Source of the DNA: Limnohabitans sp. Rim47
GTDB taxonomy: Bacteria; Pseudomonadota; Gammaproteobacteria; Burkholderiales; Burkholderiaceae_C
Length of the DNA stretch: 64,000 nucleotides
Assembly: GCF_001517545.1 (NCBI RefSeq)
Contig: NZ_FBYA01000003.1
Coordinates: 136,128 to 200,127 of the forward strand
Direction: 5' to 3'
Shown here piece after piece: positions 17,424 to 25,356 of the stretch. The notes beneath the pieces are model-generated. The model saw only the letters and a program-made list of their open reading frames with translations. It was not told the DNA's origin and made no database searches. Position 1 is the first letter of the stretch, and every line of letters starts with the position of its first letter. The position numbers were made by a program, and so were the translations under genes.

Positions 17424-18734
17424 ATGCTTGATATTGTTCTTCTCCGCAAAGATCTCGACGCTGCCGTGGCGCGTTTGCAGACCCGTAAAAATCCCCAGGC
17501 TTTCCTGAACGTGGATGCGTTTCGCACTCTGGAGGGCGAGCGCAAAACGCTGCAAACCCGCACAGAAGAGTTGCAAAGCCAGCGCAACAACCTGTCCAAG
17601 CAAATTGGCATGCTCAAAGGCAAAGGCCAGCACGCTGAAGCCGATGCCGTGATGGCTCAGGTGGGCGCCATCAAGGAAGAGCTGGACGCTTCGGCCCAGC
17701 GCCTGGAGCTTATTCAGTCCGAATTGCAAACCCTGTTGCTGGCGGTACCCAATTTGCCGCACGAGTCCGTGCCTGTGGGGGCCGATGAGCATGGCAACGT
17801 CGAGGTGCGTCGTTGGGGCACGGTGCCGAGCTTTGACTTCGAGGTCAAGGACCATGTGGACATTGGTGAAAAGCTGGGTCTCGACTTTGCTACCGGCACC
17901 AAGCTGACGGGTTCGCGTTTCACCTTCATGCGCGGCCCTATGGCCCGCCTGCATCGCGCGTTGGCTCAGTTCATGCTGGATGTGCAGACCAACGAGCACG
18001 GTTACACCGAGTGCTATACGCCTTACATCGTGAACGGCGACACGCTGCGCGGCACAGGCCAGTTGCCCAAGTTTGAAGCCGATTTGTTTGCTGCCAATAA
18101 GGGCGGTCAAGATGGCAGCGAAGAAAACCAGGCGCTGTACCTGATCCCCACATCCGAAGTCACGCTGACCAACGTCGTGCGTGACGAGGTGCTGTCAGAG
18201 GTTGATTTGCCGATCAAGTTGACCGCGCACACGCCGTGCTTCAGGTCTGAAGCGGGCAGTGCGGGGCGCGATACCCGTGGCCTGATCCGCCAGCACCAGT
18301 TTGACAAAGTCGAGATGGTGCAGATCGTGCACCCCGAGAAAAGCTACGAAGCCCTCGAAGCCATGACCGGCCACGCCGAGGCTGTTTTGCAAAAGCTGGG
18401 CTTGCCTTACCGCGTGATGAGCTTGTGCACGGGCGACATGGGTTTTGGCGCCAGCAAGACCTATGACCTCGAGGTGTGGGTGCCTGCACAAAACACCTAT
18501 CGTGAGATCAGTTCAGTGTCCAACTGCGAAGCTTTTCAGGCGCGGCGCTTGCAGGCACGTTTTAAAAACGCGCAAGGCAAGAACGAACTGGTGCACACCT
18601 TGAATGGTTCGGGCTTGGCGGTGGGTCGTGCACTGGTGGCCGTGCTCGAAAATTACCAGAACGCCGATGGCTCGGTCACCGTGCCCGAGGCGCTGCGCCC
18701 ATACATGGGTGGCGTGGCCTTGCTCAGTGCTTGA
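17424..18734 (+). CDS. serS: Seryl-tRNA synthetase
   Basis: Class II synthetase charging tRNA-Ser; the cognate tRNA-Ser(CGA) lies 0.5 kb downstream. The 436-residue protein has an N-terminal coiled-coil arm (ERKTLQTRTEELQSQRNNLS). Motif 2 is near CFRSEAGSAGRDTRGLIRQH and motif 3 is GSGLAVGRALVAVLENYQ. I use the ATG at 17424, where MLDIVLLRKDLDAAV matches the family start; 13 extra codons are open upstream. No ribosome-binding site is seen, in keeping with the close TACAAT element. Confidence 0.97.
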   Translation: MLDIVLLRKDLDAAVARLQTRKNPQAFLNVDAFRTLEGERKTLQTRTEELQSQRNNLSKQIGMLKGKGQHAEADAVMAQVGAIKEELDASAQRLELIQSELQTLLLAVPNLPHESVPVGADEHGNVEVRRWGTVPSFDFEVKDHVDIGEKLGLDFATGTKLTGSRFTFMRGPMARLHRALAQFMLDVQTNEHGYTECYTPYIVNGDTLRGTGQLPKFEADLFAANKGGQDGSEENQALYLIPTSEVTLTNVVRDEVLSEVDLPIKLTAHTPCFRSEAGSAGRDTRGLIRQHQFDKVEMVQIVHPEKSYEALEAMTGHAEAVLQKLGLPYRVMSLCTGDMGFGASKTYDLEVWVPAQNTYREISSVSNCEAFQARRLQARFKNAQGKNELVHTLNGSGLAVGRALVAVLENYQNADGSVTVPEALRPYMGGVALLSA

Positions 18735-18762
18735 CCCCTTTATTTTCACCTGGAGTGTTTGA

Positions 18763-19230
18763 ATGAAGACCTTTCATCGTTGGTTGGCGACATTCTTGGT
18801 GGCGGTTTTGGCGGGCGCAGGCTTGATCGGCTGTGCCAGTACGAACAACACGCCTGCTGTAGGTGTTGGCGCTGACGGCAAAGTTCAAAATCCCTTGCAG
18901 TTGCTGGGGCAGTTGCCTTTGCCGCCTGGCGCCGTGATTCGTGCCGATCAATCCTTGATCATTGGCGCCGGAGACAACTGGGTGGGCCGTGTGGTGTTCG
19001 ATGTGGGTCGCGATTTTGACGGGGCCTACCGGTTCTTCCTTGAGACCTATCCAGCACAAGGCTGGACGGTGGTGTCGGCGGTGCGAGGCAAAAATAGCTT
19101 CATGGTCATGACGCGGCAAGAGCGAACAGCCACGTTCGAGATGGTCGATGGTGGTATGTTGGCCGGCAGTGTGGTGTCGATGACCATGGCCCCACGCAAC
19201 GCAGCGGTGATGGTGCCCAAAAAGCCTTGA
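18763..19230 (+). CDS. Hypothetical lipoprotein
   Basis: A 155-residue protein of no family I recognise with certainty. The N-terminus has a basic start, a hydrophobic run and the lipobox LIGC with Cys24 as the predicted acylation site, so it should be membrane-anchored. The mature part is a small alpha/beta-looking domain: GAGDNWVGRVVFDVGRDFDG, then the tail RNAAVMVPKKP. It lies 28 bp after serS and may be read from the same transcript; the tRNA-Ser gene follows. Confidence 0.8.
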   Translation: MKTFHRWLATFLVAVLAGAGLIGCASTNNTPAVGVGADGKVQNPLQLLGQLPLPPGAVIRADQSLIIGAGDNWVGRVVFDVGRDFDGAYRFFLETYPAQGWTVVSAVRGKNSFMVMTRQERTATFEMVDGGMLAGSVVSMTMAPRNAAVMVPKKP

Positions 19231-19267
19231 AACGCTCTGCTAGAATCACGGCTTCGACAAATACTCA

Positions 19268-19357
19268 GGAGGGGTGGCAGAGTGGTCGAATGTACCTGAC
19301 TCGAAATCAGGCGTAGTGGCAACACTACCGAGGGTTCGAATCCCTCCTCCTCCGCCA
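19268..19357 (+). tRNA. tRNA-Ser (anticodon CGA)
   Basis: Class II tRNA of 90 nt with encoded CCA (19355-19357). The anticodon stem CCTGA/TCAGG encloses the loop CTCGAAA, giving CGA for UCG codons. A long variable arm (GTAGTGGCAACACTAC) and the T-loop TTCGAAT are clear. TAGAAT at 19241-19246 is a plausible -10 box. A strong terminator follows. Confidence 0.96.
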
Positions 19358-19360
19358 GTT

Positions 19361-19397
19361 AAAACCCCGCATTGGTTTGCCGATGCGGGGTTTTTTT
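19361..19397 (+). terminator. Rho-independent terminator of tRNA-Ser
   Basis: AACCCCGCAT pairs with ATGCGGGGTT across a short loop and is followed by a run of T, starting four bases after the tRNA 3' end. Confidence 0.88.
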
Positions 19398-19455
19398 ATG
19401 GCCTGCATGGCCTTTCATGTGGGCAACTGCTTTTTAAAAATTTGACCCTTTCGCC

Positions 19456-19629
19456 ATGAAATATCTGTTTGTATTTTTGTCTTGCACCGTTCTGGTCGTG
19501 GGCCTTTCGGGCTGCACGGTATTGGCCATTGCCGATGCAGCGGGCTCTGCGGTGGTCTATGGCGTGAAGACGACTGTGAATGTGCTGGACGCAGTGACGC
19601 CCGACATCATCAACAAGAAAAAGAACTGA
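19456..19629 (+). CDS. Small lipoprotein, 57 residues
   Basis: The ATG at 19456 opens a 57-codon frame ending in TGA at 19629. The product has a hydrophobic signal segment (KYLFVFLSCTVLVVGLSGC) whose LSGC lipobox gives Cys20 as the lipidated residue. A short Ala/Val-rich mature part follows, ending DIINKKKN. Similar very small lipoproteins, often unannotated, are common in Burkholderiales. It lies after the tRNA-Ser terminator and so needs its own promoter. Function unknown. Confidence 0.7.
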   Translation: MKYLFVFLSCTVLVVGLSGCTVLAIADAAGSAVVYGVKTTVNVLDAVTPDIINKKKN

Positions 19630-19723
19630 GCTGTGCAAGCCTGACGGTCACAAGTCTGGCGCTCGATTCGGGCCATCGCAGTCTCAATGCAAAACCGGCA
19701 CAGATGTGCCGGTTGTCACGAAG

Positions 19724-19750
19724 AAACAGGCACAAAAAAGTGCCTGTTTT
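19724..19750. terminator. Bidirectional terminator between the small lipoprotein and the response regulator
   Basis: AAACAGGCAC (19724-19733) and GTGCCTGTTT (19740-19749) enclose a six-A loop, with T/A tracts on both sides, between two convergent genes. A second hairpin, AACCGGCAC with GTGCCGGTT at 19693-19714, lies just before it. Confidence 0.75.
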
Positions 19751-19753
19751 GAT

Positions 19754-20356
19754 TTAAATGCCCAACCAGCCGTTGGTGCGTGCAAAGTGCAGCGCTTGTG
19801 TACGGCTGTTGACACCCAAGCGGCGAAACAGGCGCCAGAAGTGCACCTTGACTGTGTGCTCGCTGATGTCGAGTTTTTCGGCAATTTCGCGGTTAGACAG
19901 ACCTTGGTCCAACATCAGAATCAATTGCTTTTGGCGCTTGGACAGTTTGGTCGGGCCTGCAGGCGCGGCGTCTTCACTGACCTCTTCCTCTTCCGTGATC
20001 AGCAAACTGCGCAATGCGGCAATGATTTGCGTTGGGCTGTTGGATTTTTCAATGAAAGCGTTGGCACCCGCCTCAAGGCAGCGTGCTTCGAACTCACTGG
20101 CGCTTGCGCTGGTAACCACGGCCAACGGCACATTTGGAAATTTGGCCTTCAGAACCTGAACACCTGACATGCCCAATGTGTCTGGCAGTTGCAAGTCCAG
20201 GCAGAAGAGTTCGGGGACACCATTCTTTTCGACCGTGGATTCAACCACGTTCAATTTATGGATCGGGATGATTTTCAATCCTGGCTTGACACGGTGCACG
20301 AGCATGGTCAGCGCATCGCGCATCAAGGGGTGGTCATCGATGACGTATACAGTCAT
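19754..20356 (-). CDS. LuxR-type (NarL/FixJ) response regulator, orphan
   Basis: Two-component transcription factor of 200 residues. The receiver domain begins MTVYVIDDHPLMRDAL with the acidic pair, the phospho-acceptor Asp in FCLDLQLPD, a switch residue in VVTSAS and Lys in AFIEKSN. A linker with an acidic run (TEEEEVSEDAAPAG) leads to the LuxR helix-turn-helix LSNREIAEKLDISEHTVKVH. No histidine kinase gene is within the window, so its partner is unknown. It follows trpS on the same strand but about 90 bp away. Confidence 0.92.
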   Translation of the reverse strand: MTVYVIDDHPLMRDALTMLVHRVKPGLKIIPIHKLNVVESTVEKNGVPELFCLDLQLPDTLGMSGVQVLKAKFPNVPLAVVTSASASEFEARCLEAGANAFIEKSNSPTQIIAALRSLLITEEEEVSEDAAPAGPTKLSKRQKQLILMLDQGLSNREIAEKLDISEHTVKVHFWRLFRRLGVNSRTQALHFARTNGWLGI

Positions 20357-20445
20357 GTTTTAGATCTCTGCATTAGGCTTAAAGTTTAAGGATACACCTG
20401 ATTGTGATTTTTCGCAATATAAATCGTCAAATGTGTAAAAATTAT

Positions 20446-21759
20446 TTAACTGTTTTTTGTCGAATTTGACAAATATTCCAGCGCTCGATCCAGCGTCAGG
20501 ATTTGATCTGGCGTCAATGAGACCAGGACCTTGTTCAAGTCCGACAAGCTGGCAATGCCGTCTGTTTGCAATCGCGCAATGGTCTGGCCCGCTTCCTTGG
20601 GCGATGCAAAGCCCTTGCTTTGCAAAATCAGTAAGCCTTGAGCATCGACCAGTTTGAAGTAGAACTGCCCGTCTTTTTCGCGGTATTGCTTGAAACTGGG
20701 GCCCGCGATTTTGGCTTCTTTGGCCGCTGGTGTTGCGGTGCCCGATGACAGGGCGCGCAAGCCGACCGCATGACGCACTTCGCGCATGAAGGGTGTGGCG
20801 AGTTGCCGCGCTTTGTCGGCGCCGGCCAACAAAATTTTGTCCATTTGGGCCGGGTTGTTGATCAGTGCCTGGTACTGCTCGCGCATGGGCGCGATTTCGC
20901 GGTCGATGCGCTCAAACAGCATTTGCTTGGCGTCGCCCCAAGCAATACCGTCGGCATAGGCTTGGGCCATGGCGGCGGTTTCTTCGACATTGGCAAAGGC
21001 CTGGTAAATCTGGAACAGCGCAGAACCTTCTGTGGTTTTGGGTTCGCCCGGGGCTTTGGAGTCGGTCACGATGCCTGCAATTTGCTTGCGCATTTGCGCG
21101 GCAGGGGCAAACAGTGGGATGGTGTTGTCGTAGCTCTTGCTCATTTTGCGGCCATCCAGGCCGGGCAAAAGGGCCACGGATTCTTCAACCACGGCTTCGG
21201 GCAGCACAAAGTGTTCTCCATACAAGTGGTTGAAGCTGGAGGCCATGTCGCGTGCCATCTCGATGTGCTGGATCTGGTCGCGGCCAACCGGTACTTTGTG
21301 GGCCTTGAACATCAAAATGTCAGCACCCATGAGCACGGGGTACATGAAAAGGCCAGCACTCACGTCACTGTCTGGGTCATGTCCAGCGGCGTTGTTTTTG
21401 TCGACCGCCGCTTTGTAGGCGTGCGCGCGGTTGAGCACGCCTTTGCCGGTCACGCAGGTCAAAAACCACGTGAGTTCGGGAATCTCGGGGATGTCGGATT
21501 GGCGATAAAAGGTGACTTTTTCAGGGTCCAGGCCTGAGGCGATCCAGCTGGCGGCGATCTCGAGTGTCGAGCGCTGAATGCGCGCGGGTTCATCGCACTT
21601 GATGAGCGCATGGTAGTCGGCCAGAAAGTAAAAACCGTCGGTTTGGCTGTCCCGGCTGGCTTGCACGGTGGGTCGGATGGCGCCCACATAGTTGCCCAAA
21701 TGGGGCGTGCCAGTGGTGGTGATGCCGGTGAGGACGCGGATACGGGGCTTGGAGGTCAT
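20446..21759 (-). CDS. trpS: Tryptophanyl-tRNA synthetase with C-terminal YegP-like extension
   Basis: Class I synthetase charging tRNA-Trp. The catalytic part has the HIGH-like TGTPHLGNYVGA near the N-terminus and the KMSKS loop GRKMSKSYDNT. At 437 residues it is about 100 longer than typical bacterial TrpRS (330-350). The extra C-terminal part contains DGQFYFKLVDAQGLLILQSK followed by FASPKEAG, which resembles the small YegP/DUF1508 fold; that similarity is from memory and unsearched. It ends in a helical tail. The gene is the last of a minus-strand cluster after the M50 protease gene (23-bp gap). Confidence 0.93.
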   Translation of the reverse strand: MTSKPRIRVLTGITTTGTPHLGNYVGAIRPTVQASRDSQTDGFYFLADYHALIKCDEPARIQRSTLEIAASWIASGLDPEKVTFYRQSDIPEIPELTWFLTCVTGKGVLNRAHAYKAAVDKNNAAGHDPDSDVSAGLFMYPVLMGADILMFKAHKVPVGRDQIQHIEMARDMASSFNHLYGEHFVLPEAVVEESVALLPGLDGRKMSKSYDNTIPLFAPAAQMRKQIAGIVTDSKAPGEPKTTEGSALFQIYQAFANVEETAAMAQAYADGIAWGDAKQMLFERIDREIAPMREQYQALINNPAQMDKILLAGADKARQLATPFMREVRHAVGLRALSSGTATPAAKEAKIAGPSFKQYREKDGQFYFKLVDAQGLLILQSKGFASPKEAGQTIARLQTDGIASLSDLNKVLVSLTPDQILTLDRALEYLSNSTKNS

Positions 21760-21782
21760 GGGAAAAAGAATTCTAAGAAAAA

Positions 21783-22451
21783 TCAGCGCAGCAGGGCGGC
21801 GAGCGGGCTGAGCGTCAGCTTGAGCAAGTCAAAGGTGACGCCCATCAAAGGTTGCATCCACCAAGCGCTGATGACGCCCGTGATGACCAGCGCCATGACG
21901 ATGAAAAAGCCCCAAGGCTCGACCCGGGAGAAGAGCACAGCCTGCCGCCATGGCAGCAAGCCCACCACAATGCGTCCGCCGTCGAGCGGGGGCAGTGGGA
22001 ACAGGTTGAAGGCGAACATGACCACGTTGGTCAGCATGCCGGCTTTGCACATTTCAAGAAAGAAGCGTTCGGTCATGCCGCTGCCCGCCAACACGTAGAG
22101 CAACACGCCCCAAAGCAGTGCTTGTAGCAAATTAGAAGCAGGCCCCGCCAGTGCCACCCAGACCATGTCGCGTTTGGGGTGGCGCAGCTGGTCAAAGCGC
22201 ACGGGAACGGGTTTGGCGTAACCAAACAAAAATGCCCCCCCCGTGCTGAAATAAAGCAATAAGGGCAGCAAGATGGTGCCCATCGGGTCGATGTGGGGCA
22301 ATGGGTTGAGCGTCACGCGCCCCATCATGGCGGCGGTGTTGTCGCCCAAACGCTGAGCGGCATAACCGTGAGCGGCCTCGTGCAGGGTGATCGCAAAGAT
22401 CACCGGCAAGGCATAGATGAGGACGGTTTGGATGAGTTCAGACATGTTCAC
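21783..22451 (-). CDS. Site-2 protease family (M50) integral membrane metallopeptidase
   Basis: A 222-residue, mostly hydrophobic protein. The zinc motif HEAAH is in the first membrane segment (residues 24-28) and the third-ligand motif NLFPLPPLDGGR is downstream, matching the minimal S2P group without a PDZ domain. Such proteins cleave within membranes, but the substrate is not known; related genes often sit by trpS in betaproteobacteria. ATGs at 22451 and 22445 are both possible. It follows the yciO-like gene by 24 bp and precedes trpS. Confidence 0.9.
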   Translation of the reverse strand: MNMSELIQTVLIYALPVIFAITLHEAAHGYAAQRLGDNTAAMMGRVTLNPLPHIDPMGTILLPLLLYFSTGGAFLFGYAKPVPVRFDQLRHPKRDMVWVALAGPASNLLQALLWGVLLYVLAGSGMTERFFLEMCKAGMLTNVVMFAFNLFPLPPLDGGRIVVGLLPWRQAVLFSRVEPWGFFIVMALVITGVISAWWMQPLMGVTFDLLKLTLSPLAALLR

Positions 22452-22475
22452 CCCTTGATTGTCTCAGACCTGGCT

Positions 22476-23099
22476 TTAAAGACCCAAGAGCGCTGGTTCA
22501 CCTTGGCCGCGACGCAGCACTTGGGGTTCGTTGCCACTCATGTCGATCACGGTGGTGGGCTCCAGCGAGCAGGCGCCAGCATCGATGACGGCACCCACTT
22601 GATGCTCGAGGCGTTCGCGAATCTCTTCGGGGTCGTTCAGTGGCAGGTCTTCGCCGGGCATGATGAGTGTGGCCGCCAGCAGCGGCGCACCGTGCAGGGC
22701 CAGCAATTCTTGCAGCACTGTGTGATCGGGCACACGCAGGCCGATGGTCTTGCGTTGGGGGTGGCTGACCCGGCGTGGCACTTCTTTGGTGGCTTCCAGA
22801 ATGAAGGTGAAAGGCCCGGGGGTGACTTGTTTGATGGCGCGAAACTGCTGGTTGTCCACCCGGGCGTAGTTGGCCAGCTCGCTCAGGTCGCGGCAGAGCA
22901 GGGTCAGGTGGTGTTTGTCGTCCACGCCTCGAATGCGGCGCAATTGGTCTGCGGCATTTTTGTCGTCCAGGTGGCAGACCAGCGCATAGCTGGAATCGGT
23001 GGGCACCGCTAAAACCTTGCCTTGGTTGAGCAGTTGCACGGCTTGCTTGAGCAGCCGGGCTTGCGGGTTTTCGGGGTGAACAGTAAAAAACTGGGCCAT
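22476..23099 (-). CDS. yciO: YrdC/Sua5-domain protein, YciO-like
   Basis: A 207-residue protein of the threonylcarbamoyl-AMP synthase fold. Signature blocks are GKVLAVPTDSSYALVC, RIRGVDDKHHLTLLCRDL and VTPGPFTFILEAT. The PTDSSYAL variant and the length put it with YciO rather than the essential TsaC/Sua5. In E. coli yciO lies by yciV (rnm), and here too an rnm-like PHP gene is two genes upstream. Exact function of YciO remains uncertain. Confidence 0.88.
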   Translation of the reverse strand: MAQFFTVHPENPQARLLKQAVQLLNQGKVLAVPTDSSYALVCHLDDKNAADQLRRIRGVDDKHHLTLLCRDLSELANYARVDNQQFRAIKQVTPGPFTFILEATKEVPRRVSHPQRKTIGLRVPDHTVLQELLALHGAPLLAATLIMPGEDLPLNDPEEIRERLEHQVGAVIDAGACSLEPTTVIDMSGNEPQVLRRGQGEPALLGL

Positions 23100-23153
23100 G
23101 GGGTCTTGCGGTCAGGTTTGGGTAATGTGCGGGTAATGTGCTCGAACCACAGA

Positions 23154-24053
23154 TCAGGATTCTGGCGGCTGGATGGCGATGCGGGTTTCGCGCACCGTGA
23201 GCCAAGCACCCAAGGCTCCGCACAGCGCCACCATGCCCATGCCGGCAAATGTCCATTGGTCAGGCAAGTGGTCAAAGACGAGCCAACCCCCCATCACGGC
23301 AAAACCAATTTGCGCATACATATAAGGTGTGAGCGTGGCCGCAGGTGCGCGGCCATAGGCCAGGATCAGCAAGAAATGCCCGATTGAGGCCAGCACACCC
23401 ATCAACAGCAGTTGCAGCCAAACCGTCCAGTCATGGGGCATTTGCCAGACAAACGGCAGGATCAATGAGGACAAGATGGTGCCGATCCAGCCGGTGTAAA
23501 AGTGCATGGTGATCGGGTCTTCGGTTTGCGCCATCTTGCTGGTCAGGATCTGGAAGCCCGCATTGGTGGCCACCAGCATCAGCGGCAAGATCACGGTCCA
23601 GTCAAAGTGTTGGCTGCCGGGCCGGATGATGACCAGCGTGCCTGCAAAGCCTCCGGCCACGAGCATCCAGCGCAGGGGGCGGATTTTTTCTTTGAGCATC
23701 CAGGCGGCCAGCAGCGTGATGACCAGTGGGGCCAAAAGCGCGATGGATGTGAATTCGCCGACCGGCATGTACTTGAGGCTGTAAAAAGCCAGGATGCTGC
23801 AGGCAAACAGCAACAGACCACGCGCCAGCTGAAAACGGGGGTGTTGGGTCAGTAGCACACTGCGGCCACGGCCTGGCCAGACCACGGCGGTGGTGATGAG
23901 TGCCTGGATGGCATACCGAAACCACAGGGCCACCAAAACAGACAAACCTGCACTGATGTGCCGAGTGGTGGTGTCCAGCGTGGCAAAGCACGCAGTGGCC
24001 AGGACAGCAAAGCCGATGCCGTGAAGCGTACGGCGGGCGTGCGCTTGGCTCAC
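23154..24053 (-). CDS. EamA/DMT-family membrane transporter
   Basis: A 299-residue inner-membrane protein with about ten hydrophobic helices in two EamA repeats, starting MSQAHARRTLHGIGFAVLAT. The first repeat has RGLLLFACSILAFYSLKYMP and the second has PYMYAQIGFAVMGGWLVFDH. Substrates of this family are varied metabolites and cannot be predicted. Its ATG overlaps the stop of the PHP gene by four bases (ATGA), so they are coupled. Confidence 0.88.
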   Translation of the reverse strand: MSQAHARRTLHGIGFAVLATACFATLDTTTRHISAGLSVLVALWFRYAIQALITTAVVWPGRGRSVLLTQHPRFQLARGLLLFACSILAFYSLKYMPVGEFTSIALLAPLVITLLAAWMLKEKIRPLRWMLVAGGFAGTLVIIRPGSQHFDWTVILPLMLVATNAGFQILTSKMAQTEDPITMHFYTGWIGTILSSLILPFVWQMPHDWTVWLQLLLMGVLASIGHFLLILAYGRAPAATLTPYMYAQIGFAVMGGWLVFDHLPDQWTFAGMGMVALCGALGAWLTVRETRIAIQPPES

Positions 24054-24892
24054 TGGATGCGGTCGGCCAGCAATTGCCAGACCGGGGTCAGTTGGCCGGG
24101 CAAGAGGGGCAGGGTGCCCAGGTCGATTCGACTTTCAGTGGGGCTGTGAAAGTCACTGCCGCGAGAGGCGGCCAGGTCAAATTCGAGGGCGGTTTCCGCG
24201 TAACGCACGGCTTCTTGCGACGAGTGGCTGCCGGTGATGACTTCCACACCACGTCCGCCGTGGGCCTTGAATTCGCTGAACAGCGCGTATTCTTCGTTGG
24301 GTGTGAAACCGTAGCGTGCCGGGTGGGCAATGACGGCAATACCGCCGGCATCGGTGATCCATTGCACCGCTTCTTGCAGACGCGCCCAGCGGTGGGGCAC
24401 GTAACCGGGTTTGCCTTCGGTCAGGTATTTGCGAAACACCTCGGAAGTGTCGCTGCACACGCCTGTCTCGACCAGGTGGCGTGCAAAGTGGGTGCGTGAA
24501 ATCAGTTCGGGGTTGCCTACATAGGTCAAAGCGCCTTCGTAGGCATTCAGGATGCCGACTTTGGCCAGGCCGTCTGACATTTCTTGGGCGCGTTCGCTGC
24601 GGCCACCTCGGGTGCGGTGCAAACCTTCGACCAGGGCCGTGTTGTGAGCGTCAAAGCCCAAGCCCACGATGTGCACGGTCTGGTTGGCAAATGTGACCGA
24701 AATTTCTGTACCTGTCAGGTAAGGCAGACCTTGTGAGCGCGCTGCGGCCAGTGCGCGGTCCTGCCCGCCCACTTCGTCGTGGTCGGTCAGTGCCCAGAGT
24801 TCAACGCCATTGGTTTTGGCGCGTTCGGCCAAGGCTTCGGGGGTGAGTGTGCCGTCAGAGACAACGGAGTGGCAGTGCAGGTCAGCGTTCAT
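24050..24892 (-). CDS. rnm: PHP-domain phosphoesterase, RNase AM (Rnm/YciV)-like
   Basis: Metal-dependent PHP-fold nuclease of 280 residues. The motif order is NADLHCHSVVSDGTLTPEAL, WALTDHDEV, GTEISVTF, then IAVIAHPARYGFTPNEEY and SRGSDFHSP, supplying the His/Asp metal ligands. E. coli RNase AM trims 5' ends of rRNAs and degrades short oligonucleotides. The yciO neighbour two genes on supports this assignment. It is the first gene of the minus-strand cluster running to trpS. Confidence 0.88.
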   Translation of the reverse strand: MNADLHCHSVVSDGTLTPEALAERAKTNGVELWALTDHDEVGGQDRALAAARSQGLPYLTGTEISVTFANQTVHIVGLGFDAHNTALVEGLHRTRGGRSERAQEMSDGLAKVGILNAYEGALTYVGNPELISRTHFARHLVETGVCSDTSEVFRKYLTEGKPGYVPHRWARLQEAVQWITDAGGIAVIAHPARYGFTPNEEYALFSEFKAHGGRGVEVITGSHSSQEAVRYAETALEFDLAASRGSDFHSPTESRIDLGTLPLLPGQLTPVWQLLADRIQ

Positions 24893-25051
24893 GATGGATT
24901 CCTGCGTCTTATTTTAGGCGTTTGAAGCCGGATGAATCTTGCCCCTAAGCAAAGCCCTGCCGACCTGAGCAGCCCTGCCGGTCCTCGGGGTGTTGTGGGT
25001 GGCCGATAATCTGGCCATGAATTTGACGCTTACTTGTGTGGAGCTTGTTGC

Positions 25052-25300
25052 ATGGCACTGATGATCACCGATGAATGCATCAACTGCGATGTGTGTGAGC
25101 CCGAGTGCCCGAACCAGGCCATTTATCTGGGCGAAGAGATTTATGAAATCGACCCGTCCAAGTGCACTGAATGCGTTGGCCATTTCGATGAGCCCCAATG
25201 CGTGCAGGTCTGTCCAGTGGCTTGCATCCCAGTCAACCCGCAGCATGTTGAAAACCAGGAATCTCTGTGGGCCAAATACCGGCGCTTGCAGGGGCAGTGA
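25052..25300 (+). CDS. YfhL-family 2[4Fe-4S] ferredoxin
   Basis: An 82-residue electron carrier starting MALMITDECINCDVCEPECP. Cysteines at 9, 12, 15 and 19 form one cluster motif; Cys38, 41, 50, 54 and 58 supply the second, with the eight-residue insert VGHFDEPQ between Cys41 and Cys50 typical of the YfhL/AlvinFdx type. The C-terminal helix (VENQESLWAKYRRLQGQ) also fits. The redox partner is unknown. It is convergent with pth. Confidence 0.92.
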   Translation: MALMITDECINCDVCEPECPNQAIYLGEEIYEIDPSKCTECVGHFDEPQCVQVCPVACIPVNPQHVENQESLWAKYRRLQGQ

Positions 25301-25356
25301 ACTGCAGGCTTTGTGTTCGATGACGTCGAGCGTTTTGGTGACCCATGCCGCCCGAA

